Source of the DNA: Solea solea | Taxonomy: Eukaryota; Chordata; Actinopteri; Pleuronectiformes; Soleidae | Assembly: GCF_958295425.1 (NCBI RefSeq) | Contig: NC_081140.1 | Span: forward strand, 13,477,433-13,541,432 | Length of the DNA stretch: 64,000 bases | Direction of reading: 5' to 3' | Part shown: piece after piece, positions 30,113 through 45,100 of the stretch | How the letters are laid out: every line of letters begins with the position of its first letter | How positions within the stretch are numbered: position 1 is the stretch's first letter | Position numbers and translations under genes: made by a program | The notes under the pieces: generated by a model | The model's database searches: none | Seen by the model: the letters and a program-made list of their open reading frames with translations, nothing else | Told to the model about the DNA's origin: nothing

Positions 30113-33100
30113 TTGTTACATCTTTATCTCGCCTTTTGATCGTCTGTGGACGGTGCTCCTTAAACACAGAGTTACTGTCTATATCATGATAAATGAGAGA
30201 TATCACGCTCACTGACCACAAAGTGAACCCACCAGTGAAGGTGGAGTGTGTGTACAAGTGCATGAGGTGCGTAGGAGTGTGTCTGTGTGTGTGAATGAAA
30301 CAGTGAGAGATGGAGACTTTGTTTTTTTAAAAGGCTGGAGAGTAATATTTTGTGTTTATGTGTTTGTGGTGGTGAATCAGTATGCTAATGAGGCAGGGTC
30401 TGTAATCCTCTTACAACTAATCTCGCTCAATCCTCCCAGTCCAGGCACAGGCATTGCTCATGCACGCAGACATGCCTGAGTGAACACACACACACACACA
30501 CATTCGCATACTGGCTTGTTCATTTAACTTTTATGCATTAAAAAAGTCCTCCCTCTCTCCATATCTCAGTAATTACCTTTTCCATCGCAGTGATTTTTTT
30601 TTTTTTATAAAACAATAAAATAAGTATTAATGGTGAAAGTTAACTGTGTCTCATGGCAGCTGTGATGTGTAGTGAAGTGTCTGCTGTTTAATTCTTGGCC
30701 ATTCGTGGCTTCCACACCTGAACTGTGTGTGAACCAAATGCATGCTGTAGCACTCTGTTTTTCTGGGTTCATCTTTGCCCCTGATTGTGTGTCATAAAAC
30801 CCAAGGTGAACTTTGCTATTCACAGACAGGTGTTGCTGTCTGCAGCATGAATACTGATTACCTGCTCGATGCAAGATAGTTGGGTATTCATTTGTGCTTT
30901 TTTTTTCCAGTCAGACATCACAAGCCATGTGGTCAGATGACTGTATTTTTATTTTTTTTATGTTGCCATGGTGATGCAGCAAAAGGTCGCTGTGAGATGT
31001 TGTCTTCCAAGACCTTGTGTGCATGTGCGTGTATGTAGTGTACTTCAGTGCAGCAAATTGCATTTGGCAGCAGACACCCAAAGTATATTCAGACTGGGTC
31101 AGTTGTTTCTACAAGAAAAGACAGCACGTTTATGTTTGTGTGCAAGTGTGTGTGCATATGTATGCAAGTCTGAAAGATAAATCCACTAATTATGAATTAC
31201 ACCAACAATCTCTGAACCACTGTGTGGTTGTATCTCTGCTTGTGTGTCACTAGTAACTCATATGTGTCATGTGATTCAGTATATTACAGCAGGATTAGAG
31301 ACTTATGCTCAGTGAGACAACACACACACACATACATGCAGATGCTCGCACACAGACTTAGACACATTTTCAAAAAAAGCCTGACATTTCAACACCATGG
31401 GGCTGACAAGGTACTTTTCTGCTGCTTGTGTGTATACTTAATACTCAGTATGCACAATGCATTATCCTCCTAATCTCTCTCACTCTGTTTCTCTCAGTGT
31501 CTTCCTCTTACTCGCTCTTTCCATCATTGCCTCATTTATGCTCTCCCTCTTCTTTCAAGATCCCCCCCTCCACCTTTCTCCTTAGCATCCCCATACACAT
31601 CCCTGCCTGTGCCCTCTTTTTGTCATCTTTTTCCAGTTGATTTGGTGACCATGAGTCTCCATCGTGTCCCTTGCTGCTGCTACTTACTTGCTTGTACCCC
31701 TTTTCATTGTTTGCTGTCATTCTTTTCTGTTGTACCCTCTCTGTGCAGTAATTTACTTTGGAGTAGAGTATAAAATTGTCATATGAAGCTACTTCTTGTA
31801 CATTTTAGATCTATCTTTCATACTTTCCTTTTTCGTCTTCCCTGCAGGAATGAAGGAGCTCTCCCCCCCTCCACTGAACCTGCGGCGTCTCTACAAAGAG
31901 ACATTAGAATGGGAGCCAGTGTTGATCATTATCTCTCCAGGGGCAGACCCGTCCCAGGAGCTTGCCGAACTAGCTGCAGAAACCATTGGCAGAGACAACT
32001 ATCATGAGGTAGAAACTAACAGGATAAAGTGGAAGAAGTCATAGTGAGGGGATTTTTTTTTCCCCCTAACAATTACCAAGAGCAGATTTCTTCCACATAA
32101 AATGATCGTGCTAGAGCTTGTTGAGTGTTCTATTAAAATGGAAACACAGGCTTTAAAGCTTTTGTTAATGTACTGACTGTGTAGCTCATTTGTCAAACGT
32201 TTCTGTTTGCAGTTTGATCATTTTATTTCTTTGTAAGTATACAATTGTATGCACAGGCCCACAGTCGGCTCTTATTCTTTCACTATACGGACGAAAGTAT
32301 TTGGATGTCTGAACATTACATGAACAGGGACTGCAGCAATAACAGCTTCCACACTTCTTGGAAGATTTTCCCCAAGATTTTGAATTGTTTCTCTTGGAAT
32401 TTATGCCCATTCATTCTGTAGAGCATTTATGAGGTCAGACACTGATGTTGGACGAGAAGACCTTGCTCGCAATCTCTGTTCCAGTCCAAAAGGTTCTCGA
32501 TGGGGTCGAGGTCAGGGCTCTGTGCAGGCCAGTCAAGTTCTTCCACACCAAACTTGTCAAACCATGTCTTTATAGTCTTTGCTTTGTGCACTGGGGCACA
32601 GTCATGTTGGAAAAGAAAATGGCCTTCCACAACAAGTTGAAAGCATAGCGTTGCTTAAAATGTCTTGGTATGCTGAAGCATTGAGATTGCCCTTCATTGG
32701 AAATAAGGGGCAGAGCCCAAAGCCCGATTGAAACAGGTTTGGCCAAATACCTTTGTCCATATACTGTAGTTAATATGTATTTTATTATTATAATTGAAAA
32801 AATGATATTATTATTATAATTATTATAGCAGTTCACAGACAGCCGTTTTTACTGCAGTACTGTATATAATAATATAAGTAAGTTAATTCAGATACATTTT
32901 GAGTTCCTGGCCTGCGGGAAATTCACATTGGGAATCTCACTCTTCAGGTATTTCCTCCACCAAGAAAAGATATGAATTAGATTACTGAATGAGATTACTT
33001 ACTACTAACTTCTGAAAACTTTCACTTTCATGTACGATCACATTGTTCAAAGTCCCACTTATGTCTCCCTTGGTCTCTCTAGATCTCTATGGGTCAGGGG

Positions 33101-36100
33101 CAGGCTGATGTGGCCTTAGCAATGTTACGCGAATGTTCCCGAAACGGAGACTGGCTCTGCCTGAAAAATCTTCACCTCGTCACTGCATGGCTTCCACTCC
33201 TGGAAAAAGTAGGTGCTTTATGTGTGTAAGTCTTTGAATGCTTGGAGAAGCCTTATACTGTAGGAAGGACTTTATATGTGTCTGTGTGAAGTTGTTTTCA
33301 CCTCCAGGTAATGTCTGCAGATTTTGGTCTGGAGTTTTCTATTCACATATCATGCAATCAGTGGAACATTGTTTGAGTGACAGGCATTCACAACAACAGG
33401 AGAGTCTCCGGGGGATCCAGGTGAGGGAATGGCGCCTGGCTTGAGAATGCAGGAAGCAGTGTACTTTCCATATTTACTTGCTGTGGATTCCCCCAGAGTT
33501 TTCCCACAAGCTCACACGGTACATGTGTGAACACAAATGTTGTTTCTGGGACCTAGAATCTCCGCAGGATGTCAGACAGCTTGTTGTGGCTGTGGGTCAT
33601 TCACATATCATCAACACTAATTTGCCTTATCTTCCCTGGTAGAAAGACACACAAGAATGGTCTGCAAGAACCTTTACTCTCCTTGAAAAAGGTTTCTGGT
33701 ACTGTGCGTTGGCAGCACAGCTTTTCTAACTGATGGACTTTGCTGAGGCATTGCTGCATGTCGCTGTACACCTGACCACCTATTTCTCAGAGAAGTCGTG
33801 TGACAGTACTGTCGGGACAGTGTATGTGTCCACATGTGTCAACGACAAGCATAAAAGTTTCATGGTATTTCACAAGTCCAAAACTCCACAGGGTACCTTT
33901 AAAGTATGCAAGCAATTTCTAGTTTCACTCTGCTTGTCAGTGTTTATCCATATTGTGTAGCACAATGATGTTTCACACACATACACGCACACACACATGC
34001 ACATACACAGCTATTCTTCTCAGGACACTGCTTTGACTATTCATTTTGACAGCCTAAACAAAGTCTTCTCGTTAACCTTAACCCTAACCACTTAATGGTT
34101 ATCCCCAACTATAACCTTATAGCCACAAGTAAAATGGCTCTCTGGATATTTGTTTGTCTGTCTGTCCGGACAAACCTGCATATATCATGCATGGGTGTAT
34201 ATAGTTGTACCCTCTCCATCCTCCCAAAACAGCTCATTCTGTGAGCCTTCATCATGGTTTTATTTGTGTGCAGGTGCTTTTCCTGCAGTTCTGTTTAGTG
34301 CTCTGTAACTGTAGCCGGTCATATGTCACTGGGAGGCACAGCTGTTGGCAGTGATTGGCCTCTGTGTGCGCACATGTGCATGCGCCCTCAGCTTTGTGTG
34401 TGAGTTACGGTGTCTGTGTGTTTTTGTTGGTGTGTATTTGTACGTGTGTATCCTGAGGTCGGCCAGAGTTCCCTCCTGTCCAGAGTTGTCTGTGCTCCCA
34501 GTGTGACTTTAACGATGGATTAATACAGCTGTCCTCTCCTACTCTTATCCGTCTCCATTGCACTCTCCTCACCGAACCTATCTCCATACCTCCACCCATT
34601 AATTGTTTGTTTTTTTATTTGTTTTCACCTTTGTATCCTAGCAATTTTCTCCTCAATTTCCCTTCCTCCAGTCCGCCTTCATGTAGTTTAACTAAAATAC
34701 CTTTTCTGTCTGTTCGATCCTTTTTCTCCTTCTGTTTTTTTTTTCTAGCTCTTTGCCCAGCGACCGAGGCTGAGGTCCCGGCAGTCGAGCTTGAAATGAA
34801 AAACTGATACAACAAGGGGATTGAGGGCGGCATGGAGCATAGGAAAGACAGACTCAAGGAACTATAGATGTGAAAGGAGGGAAGCAGATAAAAGATGAGT
34901 TGAGCCTCGGCAAGCAAGAGGAAATTCTACCAAGAGAGGAACATGTTTTAGGATCTGCCTGTGTTAAACTGCCATAACAGGCTTTCTTCCTTTTCCATTT
35001 TCATTTTGCCATCTGTCTACCCAGTCACTCCCTCCTTCCAGTAACCCAGTTGGTCGGTCAGAAAGAAGACAAGGCAGGGAAATGAGACAGAGTGGAAAGT
35101 GTTGATAATTGAAGTTGGCAGTGCAGATCTCCTCTCATCCCTGTCCACTCATATTCTTCCACTTGTAGCGTTTTCTGACGCTCTTTTTTCTCTTACTCTA
35201 TTCATCTGCTATCTATTTTATCTGTCAATCAGAATCTCTTTCTCTATTCATTTCATGATGAGGAAAATAGGTAATGCAGAGTTTTGTTGCAGATCTTACA
35301 GAATCAAATCATTTGGAATATACCTGAACCAAACACTATGACAGAGTTGTATCAGGATTTGTGGGGCAGATACAAATGTGTGGGAGCAATAAAGATGTAA
35401 GCTAACAAACAACTGACAGTAAAATAAATCACTGCCCTTCCTTCCTCGCTTGGAAGCCTCCCTCTTCTTCTTTGTGTCATCCTCTCTTTAGTAATATCTG
35501 CCTTGGATCCTCCTGCAGTAATGTTTTTTGTTCCAGTAGAAATCTGGTTGACGACAAATAAGATACAGATGATTTTTTTTTGGTTTGGTTCTTCTGTTGT
35601 TTGATTTGCTGTGATATCATGTACGCTTCCATGATCTTCTTCTCAAAAGAAAGAAACAACCCACCTCCTCCCTCTGGCATCAAATATTTTGCCCATACAT
35701 TCATAACTGGATATAAGTCAGTGCATTGTTGGGGTATGAAAAAATGCTGTATAAAGAATTTACTCTCAAAATGAAGAATGTATGCACTTGAGTGAACTTT
35801 GTGGTAAGTACTTTTACCCCAGACCAGTAAGGCTCTGAGTCTGCATCCAAACCAGCTGACTGGAATCTTTGTCTTTGTGGATTTACCCAGATATATAATC
35901 CATCCATCCCTAGAGTGAAGAAGACAAATGAACCTGCATGACACAGTGGTTGGACAATATGTTTCTGCAAATGATCAAGTCTTGTCTAATTGTTTGAACT
36001 CATAATTGACACTTGTGTTTATTTGACATTTATGATCTCTAAGCTATGTCTTATAAGTTTGATGTGTGCATTGTCTCTGTCACTCAGGAGTTAAATGTTC

Positions 36101-39100
36101 TGCAACCTAAAGCGGGTTTCCGTCTCTGGCTGACGGCAGAGGTTCACCCCAGGTTTCCCTCTATACTGCTGCAGTCCAGTCTCAAGCTCACCTATGAGGT
36201 ACTCGAACACACACAATCACCATCACACACCCACAGATATAAATACAACAACAAACACTGCTTCTATCATAGATAACATTTAATTTAGTATTAGGTAGGG
36301 TTGACCTAAAGGCCAATTCACTCTTTAGTTGTGGAAGCATCAAGTGAAATGCTTCTCATTCATTTTGAATTGAGCAACATCAAGGGTTGCCGAACTGTAC
36401 GGTTCTTCCTGGGGCTGGGGAGTCCACTGGAGCACAGACCCATGTCTCCGCTTCAGGCCCATGGGCAAAGGTGCTCGCCGACGGGCCAATTCCCCAGGCC
36501 TGGCTCCTCATGGCAGGCCACACTGGTCATAACTCATTGTTGGGGTCCTTCAAACTGGCCATGCACATAGGACCAATTTCCTCTGGGAGACCCTACAAGG
36601 GGCTAAATGCCCCAGACATCTTAGCCTGTAGGGTCATTAGGGCACTCAAACCCGTCTTATCTCAAAGATAATTACTTCTGTTTCCATGTGGATAAGGCCA
36701 TATGTGACACTGCTTTGCGCACACATGCACCGACTCAGGTTTTTTTTAGCATATGCAGTGCTATCTCATATGGGCTTAAGCAGGTAGAGAGGCCTACGGC
36801 TTGTGAGTTAGTGATGGGTGCTTTAGAGCTCAGTGTGTTTCTGAGGGGAGTTGTGCTTGCGGGGTTACTACTATTACTTCAGCAGCCAACCATGCTGCAC
36901 AAACAGCCCCCCTCTCTGTTCTCTATCTGGCTGTCTGACACACATACTATCATGGACTAACTTACTGATATACATTATAAGTATGCACACACATCCTGAT
37001 CACATATTCACTGATATCAAGGCACTGTGATAGAATATTTTTCCCCACCCCCAACACACAGCATTCTTAATGAGGTCACTCATAGATATAGTGCATTCCC
37101 CATTCCCTTACTTTACCTGAGCCATCACAGGTAAAATGACAAAATGTCCTCACAAAGACAGGTTTGAATCAAAATGTGTCCTCACAGCCTACTACAGACA
37201 TACACACACACACAAGAAGACATATCCTCCACTTTACCTGTCCTACAACCCACTTTACAAAAATAAAAGACTTCCCTTAAGGAGATAACTGAATTATTAG
37301 AATACGAGTGTAGCCGCTCAGCCTTTTTCATAGGGTGAATATTGAATTATCTCCAATGAAGATACACAGAACCAGAATGTAGTAACGTCAAGAAGAAAAT
37401 AGATAATTGCAGTATTAACAGTGAAAAACAAAGTCACGGGGGTTTTGCTGCAGTTGTAACAATGTAAAATAATAAATAAACTTCTTGCAAATACATGAAA
37501 TTCACTAAGGCTGATAACATATGTGGTGAAAATCTGAGTACTTTTTCAATGTACAGTTAAAACCTCCAGATGGAGAAACCAAATGTTCAGCCAAGCTGAT
37601 ATTGTGTGAACTCATCTCAGTGTGCGCTCACTGTTTCTATCATGGAAATAACATATTGTTAACAGATGAATCAGTTGTACTGAATCTGAATCAGTTAAAC
37701 TTAGGCAGTATGTATGCGCCGACTCGTGTGGACCAACTAAAGTACAACATACATGACAGTATTTATAAACTGAAATAAAAGCATGCTCTATCATGGGCTG
37801 TGGCCCTTGATTGTGGTTATTAATATTAGGTGTCCAACACTGACTGAACAGTTAATTAATAGAATTTCATTTTGTTAATTAACAATGTGTGTTTGCACAT
37901 GCAGAGAACAACTTCAGCATCTTTCTTCCTCACATTCACTTCTGTGGCTCCACATTGTTAAACCAATCTAAAGTTTTGTTGCACTAATGTGAGAATTTTC
38001 AAATTTCACATGTGGTCCAATGTTTTCTGGTCCGCCACGCTGGGGGTTGAACGCAGAACACAAAGCAGACTGAAAAAGAATCAACTTGACACACTTTCTG
38101 AATTGTTTTCTCGCCGTCTCTCTGGCCTCACCCAGGCACACATATTTGATAAAGGGGGGGATTTGGGAAACACTCCTAGCCACCTCAGGAAATTATGCTT
38201 CCTACTTCTCACAATTCAGTCTTCCAGTCTCACAATAATGCAGCCTCGTGTGGCGCCCTAATCTAGTAAACACAACAAAAACAGAAAATAAACAGTTCCA
38301 AGCTCTTACAGCTGGCCTCCAGTGTAACTGCTGTTTGTGTGGTTGATTTGATTTTGCCCGCTGTAGACACATTTATGTCTTTTTTTACTTGTTTATCGTC
38401 TGTAGCAGCTTCTGTATCCATTATTACTTCCCTTTTATTTTTAACATTATGCATTCTAACATGCATTCTCAGTGCTTAATATATTTACATTCAGATAACA
38501 GACTTGCTGCATTGGTTCAGATAGAGAGAATTCACTGCAGCAACTGAGCTTCAAATCATTGGACGTTGTGGTTACTTTGTTGGTTATAGTGCCTGTACAG
38601 TATAGTAAACAAGATATTCTACTTTAGAAACTTTTTCCTCCTATGCTTTAAAATATGGCTGTGCTTTTATGACACTATAGTGCTTAAACATTGGTGTTTA
38701 AACAAGCATTTTAAACTTCAGTATTTTCTTCCCATTTTTCCTTATTTACATTGTCCATTTCCTGTCTAAAATCTCTCTATTTTTCTGTCTCCAGGCTCCT
38801 CCTGGGTTGAAGAAGAATCTGCTGAGGACATATGAGTCATGGACTCCTGAGCAGATCAGCAAAGGTTGGTTCTCTTCTTCTCTCTTCTCTTCTCTTCTCT
38901 TCTCTTCTCTTCTCTTCTCTTCTCTTCTCTTCTCTTCTCTTCTCTTCTCTTCTCTTCTCTTCTCGTTAATGACTGATAATGATCACAGAATACACCATGC
39001 TGGGTGTAGTTTCTGTCATTTCTGTTCTGTTTTATTCTGAATGATTCTGATGAATAATAATAATAAAACATAGCAATTCCTCCCTATGTTTATACACAAA

Positions 39101-42100
39101 GAATAAAGACCCAGTGATAATAATGATTTGTTCTTGTAACTGGTTGGGCTGTGACATGGTGTTGCTTGTTTGTGTTAAGGAGGTGTCTTGGCGAGAGCTC
39201 AGTCTCTGTTCTGTCTGGCCTGGTTCCACGCTGTTTGCCAAGAGAGACGCAACTACATACCACAGGTAAAATACACAAGCACATAAGATCAGTTCCATTT
39301 TCAAATGGTGGATGAATGGGAAATACACATGATGTCATACACTGTGAAGATCATTTAAAAAGGAGACATACTACAAGCGTCAGATGAAATTAGATTTCAT
39401 TCAGCGTGTGATGGTAGTCACTGTTTTATTTTTATTATAACTGATGTTTTTTAAACGCAGTCTCACCTCCAAATAAATGTGTAATCCTAAAGAGAGATCC
39501 AGACTATTTATTTTTCAGATGAAACCCAGGGAAACTGTAAGGAACAGTAAGGAATTCATCTCAAGTGAAAAATGTGTTTAATGTCATCACCGATACATGA
39601 TGGAGCTTACACAAATGGATCTCATACATTATATTTTTAATCAATATTTTTGACAAACTGACAAACCACTTGTGCACTCTGCATCTTGACTATATATCTA
39701 AAGTGAGAGTGGTCTGCTGCCTTGATATTGTGTGGTGAATAACAGCCGCATGATATGTTTGTCTTCATGTAACTGCCTCAGTTGTTAATATTTGCTCATT
39801 TTACAGCTACGGCCATTGGAAATCTTCCATATTTAGAGTGGCTCAGTCAAACACAAATTGTTCTCAGGAGAACAATCTCTTACTCAGTTGTAATTTAACC
39901 CCTCAAAGCATATCGTAAAATCAGTTTTATTTTATTTATGTTATCATTGTGTTCCTATATAGTAACTTAACTTGAGTATATATTCCTACTGCTGGTACTA
40001 CTACTAACTTTAGTACACACTACTAAAGTTAGTACATTAGTCCATTAGTGTGCATAAATATTACTACTCTTACTACAACTACTACTACTACTACTATACA
40101 CTTGAACACAACTTTTAAGTGTTGTAAATACATTTCTTTCCAGGCTTTTGTTTATTTATGCTGATTTTAGGCAAACCAAAAATCTAAATATTCTAATACT
40201 AAGATGGCGACACATTATAAAACAGGCAGTAGCACCAGCCGTCTGCTCTCCGGCACACAAACAGAGCACTCCAAGTAAACCGAAACACAAGGGAAGACTG
40301 TAGCAAAGAACATGTTTTTATTATTAAACTTCCACAACTTCTGCACAGTTATTTCTTCTCCTTCATCGGTCTATCCTCAGGCTTGATTCCAATACTCCTG
40401 CCTTAATCACTCTCTTATGTATAGTTGTTTTGAGAAAAAAAGTGTTGATTGCCCAAGAAGACAATGTAAACCCACTGTACACATAATCGAACATGCAGCA
40501 TGCCTATGTCTTGCAAGTCTCTTTGGGCTCTGTCTCCTCTCTTTACCTTTCTCACTACACTCTGCTTACTCCAGTATCTTGTCATTTCTACTGCCACCTG
40601 TCCAGCCCCACTGAACATCTGACCTCCTACTCTTTCATAGATAAAATACTACTAAATGAAGAGTAACCAAAAGCCAAACCAAACCAACATGTCCAGCCAC
40701 TTCCAGCATATGAACCCTTACCACCACCTATTTTTTAAAAGATAAAATTAGTATTTCTTTCTAAAGTTGTGCTTGGTGATTTACTTATTCTCTTTCCTTC
40801 TCAGACTAATACACACAAACACTTTGACATCTGATCATCTTTTGTTCTCCGCAAAAAGAAATGATGTGTGTGGCTGTCTATTTTTGAAATTCAGAGTGAG
40901 GAAGTAGGATCTGATCATAGTTCTCTCTGGAGAGGCCATCAGGTAAAAATGGATGTGTGATGGATGTGAACTGTCCACAAAGTTCTGTTCTCAGGGCTTT
41001 CACTATAAATGGGGGTTGAATGCATGTGCACTCAACACCTTTCAGATTTATTTATTTAAATATTTATAACCTTTATTTGAACTCGGAAATATATTGAGGA
41101 GCAACCTCATTTACAATATAGCCGAGACAAAACACAAGACATTTGAGGACAAGGCAAAACACAAGACATTTGAAAAATACATAAGCAAATCCGAATTATC
41201 AAAAAGTAAAGTGACAGAAATCTAGCCAAAAAGCAGGAGCAGTTGGAAGTAAAATAAGATGCATTTATGGATTTAAATTGTCCTAATGATAAAAGTGTGG
41301 TAAGTTTCAGATTTGTGTTGGCCTGTCCCAGTAAAATAAATTTGGTTATATAACATGACAATATGTGGAAAAGTTCAAGGGGAGGTAACTTATTGATTTA
41401 CACCATCAGCATTTTCTCCCAGCAGGTTTTGTTGATCCAGATCACTGAAAGAAAGCCTGGCTTTGTTGAATTCAGAGTTTACCCCTCTGAATTAAATGAA
41501 CGTGACTGTATATGAACCGACCCTCAGCCTCTCCTACCACCTACACTCCAGCAGGTTTTGCTGCAAAGTAAAGTAAAAGTAACGTAACACATTACTTTAC
41601 AAAGAAAGTGATTTTGTAACTATTGTAACTAGTAATATATTTTACTAGTAATATATTTTTAATGTAACTAACCCAACACTGTTGGTTATGGTATCTAAAC
41701 ACACGGGAAATAAGCTTCCTACATCCTTTCAAATTTTGTTTAACATGTGATACACATTAACCATCCTAATTTTTAAATCTAAAGTACAAATGAACAAGAT
41801 AAGCAAAACAGGACGATTATATAGCTCTTTAAAGGGTAATCAAGAGTGGTGGCTTTTTTTTCCCTAGTCATTAGGTCATTTATCTACATAAAACAGTTGC
41901 CCTTAGTGAGCATGACCTTCTCATGACCTTCAGATTATGAGACTGAGGCGCTGCCCACTGCACTAACGAGGCTGTGTTTGTCTGATACCATCCGAGAGGG
42001 CTCACATTGTTAAGGAAGCAAAGACCAAGAACATCACAAAATACAGTTCATTTGGCAAATGTTGTTATTTTATGTACATATCAAGCCAGGAAAATGAGAC

Positions 42101-45100
42101 TGGATCACACTGAACACATTCCAGTGACAATGATATTTGAATACAGCCATTGCGTTTGTTTCTAATTTTCATGTCGTCATGCAACCAATGCCCCATGTGT
42201 GGCTTGAACTCACAACTTTTAGAGTAAGACTTAGAGTATCGTAGAAATGATTTTGGCAAGCCAAGGACCAAGCAGTCCCCCATGTGTGTGTGTGCGCGCG
42301 CGCGTGTGTGTGCATGTGTGTGTGTGTGTGTGTGAAATGACCCTGAATTCCACTTCTATGGACGAGGCTAAGGAGGTTTATTTGGCAGTCAGTCACTGAT
42401 GAAGTGGAGACACATTCTAATGCCAGTTGTGAATTGGCTGATAGAGAGCTGTCCACAGCAAGGATACACCTATTAACACATTAATCAAATATAACGTGCC
42501 CCAGACACTCAAGCACATCATTTCTGAACTTTCCCACTCAATTGTCCCTGAGTGGCAACCGATCATGATGTCACCTATAAGAATCTGAAATCCAATTTTG
42601 AAGCCTTGAGATTTGTCATTTGACCGGCGCCATGTTAAGGCTCCAGGCTCCTACTGGATAATACAGCTGTCAGTCACACTGGTGTCTACTCATATGTGCC
42701 GTGCTTTCTCATCTCTTTTCCTCCAAATGGGAACAGAAATGACAAAACTAACATCATGTTGTAATGAAAAGGACCTAAGACTGTTGAATGAGACAATTAA
42801 CTCTTCGGGGGAAATGGTTAGTGAGGTTGTAAATGAAGTGAGGAGTAATTTCCCCATTGACTTCTATTCAAACAGAGTTATTTTTGCAACCAGTGGAGTC
42901 ACTCCTTGGTGGCAATTCAATATATTCTTGCTTTCTATGGTCTGTGGCTGTCTCTTACAAACTAAGTAAGTAAGTAACACATTAGCTCTTAATATCTTGA
43001 ATCCACTGTGATATAAATAGCAGTGAAACAAATAAATATATGTAAAAAAAATCATGTATTATTCATTTTCCCTCCTATCTGCTTTATCCAGGGTTGGACT
43101 AAGTTCTATGAGTTCTCGTTGTCAGACCTCCGTGCTGGATTTGAAATCATCGACAGGCTTTTTGAAGGTAAGAGAGCAGGTGACCGATCACAGTGCTGTT
43201 CTGTTGTGTCAGCACAACACAGGACATGAAAAAGCATTGACATCACAGTGTTATGTGCATGCACGCCAACGGGAGGGGGACCATGTTAGATGGAGGGGCC
43301 GAGAACGGGAACCATTAAAATCGTACAGTAATAGTTGTTTAAATTGGCCTATATGTGGAAAAAAAGATGTAATATTTGAGTTTCTTCCTAATTGTGCTTG
43401 AAATAGTGGTCAAGAACACCCCACCCCCAACCCAAAAATGGTTTGGCCACTGACACAACTTTTCGAGTAAACTGTCATGTGTGCCTATGCACCTTGTGTA
43501 CGTAGATAAAGTATATACTGTACGTACATGTCCTCTGTTTTGTGTTCAGTGCATGGTTACAAGCTATGTATGTCTACATGTGTCGCTGTCTCCAAGGAGG
43601 TAAATCTTTCCAGTGGGAGTTTGTACATGGCCTGTTGGAGAGCGCCATCTACGGCGGACGCATCGACAATCCCTCCGACCTCCGCATCTTGCGCTCGTAC
43701 CTCGAGCAGTTCTTCTCAGCACGTCTCCTCTCAGCTGGTCAGAGAAAGAGCAGAGGGGGAACACGGGTCTTTCCATCTCAGATCAGCCTCCCAAATTCAT
43801 GCAGCATATTGGTAGGTTGTCAGAATGACGCAGTTTTGTCATACACAAACCTGAATAACATGAATCCATATGTGCTGTGTAAAGGATTCTCAAACATGTT
43901 CAAGGTATTAGCTCGCTGAGCACTACGCTCTTTGAATACTGAACAGCTTATTCAGAAGTTATGTATGTGCACATCCTAATAAGGCAAAACAATATATATG
44001 CACAGACACACATGTCCACCGTGTGCTGGGCAGAATCAACAAAACAACAAGTCTTTAAAAATACCCCCACAAAAAAACTGACCAGGTGACGTTTTTAGCT
44101 TCTTAGGTAAACTGTTAAAAAGTCTGAATGAAGGCAATGAAGTTGTACTCCAATGTCCTCCAAGTGAGTAGATTTATGGTTTGTGGTTAAGTCACTATTG
44201 GATTTTCATTTGTCTGTGTTGTTGGCTTTGTTTTAAGTTGGTTTATAAAGCTGTAATTTCCCTCACACAATTTGTTTGGCTGCACATATAATTTATATTC
44301 TGTGTTTGCAGTTTAATATACGCAAACAAATGAGTGGCCGTATATGTCCAAACTGTTTATTATAGATGCCCGTTTGTTTTCTGGCCTTTTCGAATAAGTT
44401 AGCAGACTGCAAAGCTATTGACAGATCATTTTGTGAGCAGCATAAATCAGTTTACGCCTTCCGATGCAATTTGGTGCTATATGAATATTGTTATTGTTAT
44501 TAGAAATGATGCATTTCTAATGTTTTTTCTTGCATGCAGTCATGTGTAGTGAATGATGTTTTTATGGTTTGATGCCTTAAGCTCAAGAGAAAATCCCTTT
44601 TCGTACAATGAAGGTTTCATTACTAAAACAGCATCGAACCATCGGAACAATGCTTCAAATAAAATAAGAGCAAAATATGAGCATGTTTGGAGCATGTTTT
44701 GCTTGGAAAATTCTAAATAAAACTTCTGTATATTCTCCCTCTCATTCTCATTCTTGTGTTTATATTACTATTCATTCATGTGGGTGAGTTTGTGTGTGTG
44801 TGTGTGTGTGTGACCTGCATGTGTCTGTGTGTCTTCTCAGGATTACCGCAGTGTAATCGAGGATCTCCCAGAAGACGACAGACCTGCGTTCTTTGGTCTG
44901 CCCGCCAACATAGAGAGATCTTCTCAAAGGATCATCAGCTCCCAGGTGCAACACGCATATGCACACACTAACACACTAACACACACAAAACCCATCACAT
45001 CCTCCCATGAACACAGGCAAACATACACAGAAAGGAACTCTTATCTAACTCCAATACACACAGACGTATAAACAAACACGTTGAACAAATTAGATTTAAT

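Noticed and set aside
35477..35944. 155-codon minus-strand open frame in intron 31
   Set aside because: No recognisable domain, ends in low-complexity Lys/Gln-rich sequence, and lies inside an intron of dync2h1; chance or repeat-derived.
36387..36671. 94-codon open frame in a GC-rich block
   Set aside because: Composition rather than a known domain; no splice or start context, overlapping frames equally open.
41071..41180. Possible second copy of the CCTTTATTT repeat seen at 7455-7545
   Set aside because: Only the first dozen bases agree; too weak to call.
42613..42969. 118-codon plus-strand open frame in intron 34
   Set aside because: Falls in what looks like a dispersed fish repeat and shows no protein family features.
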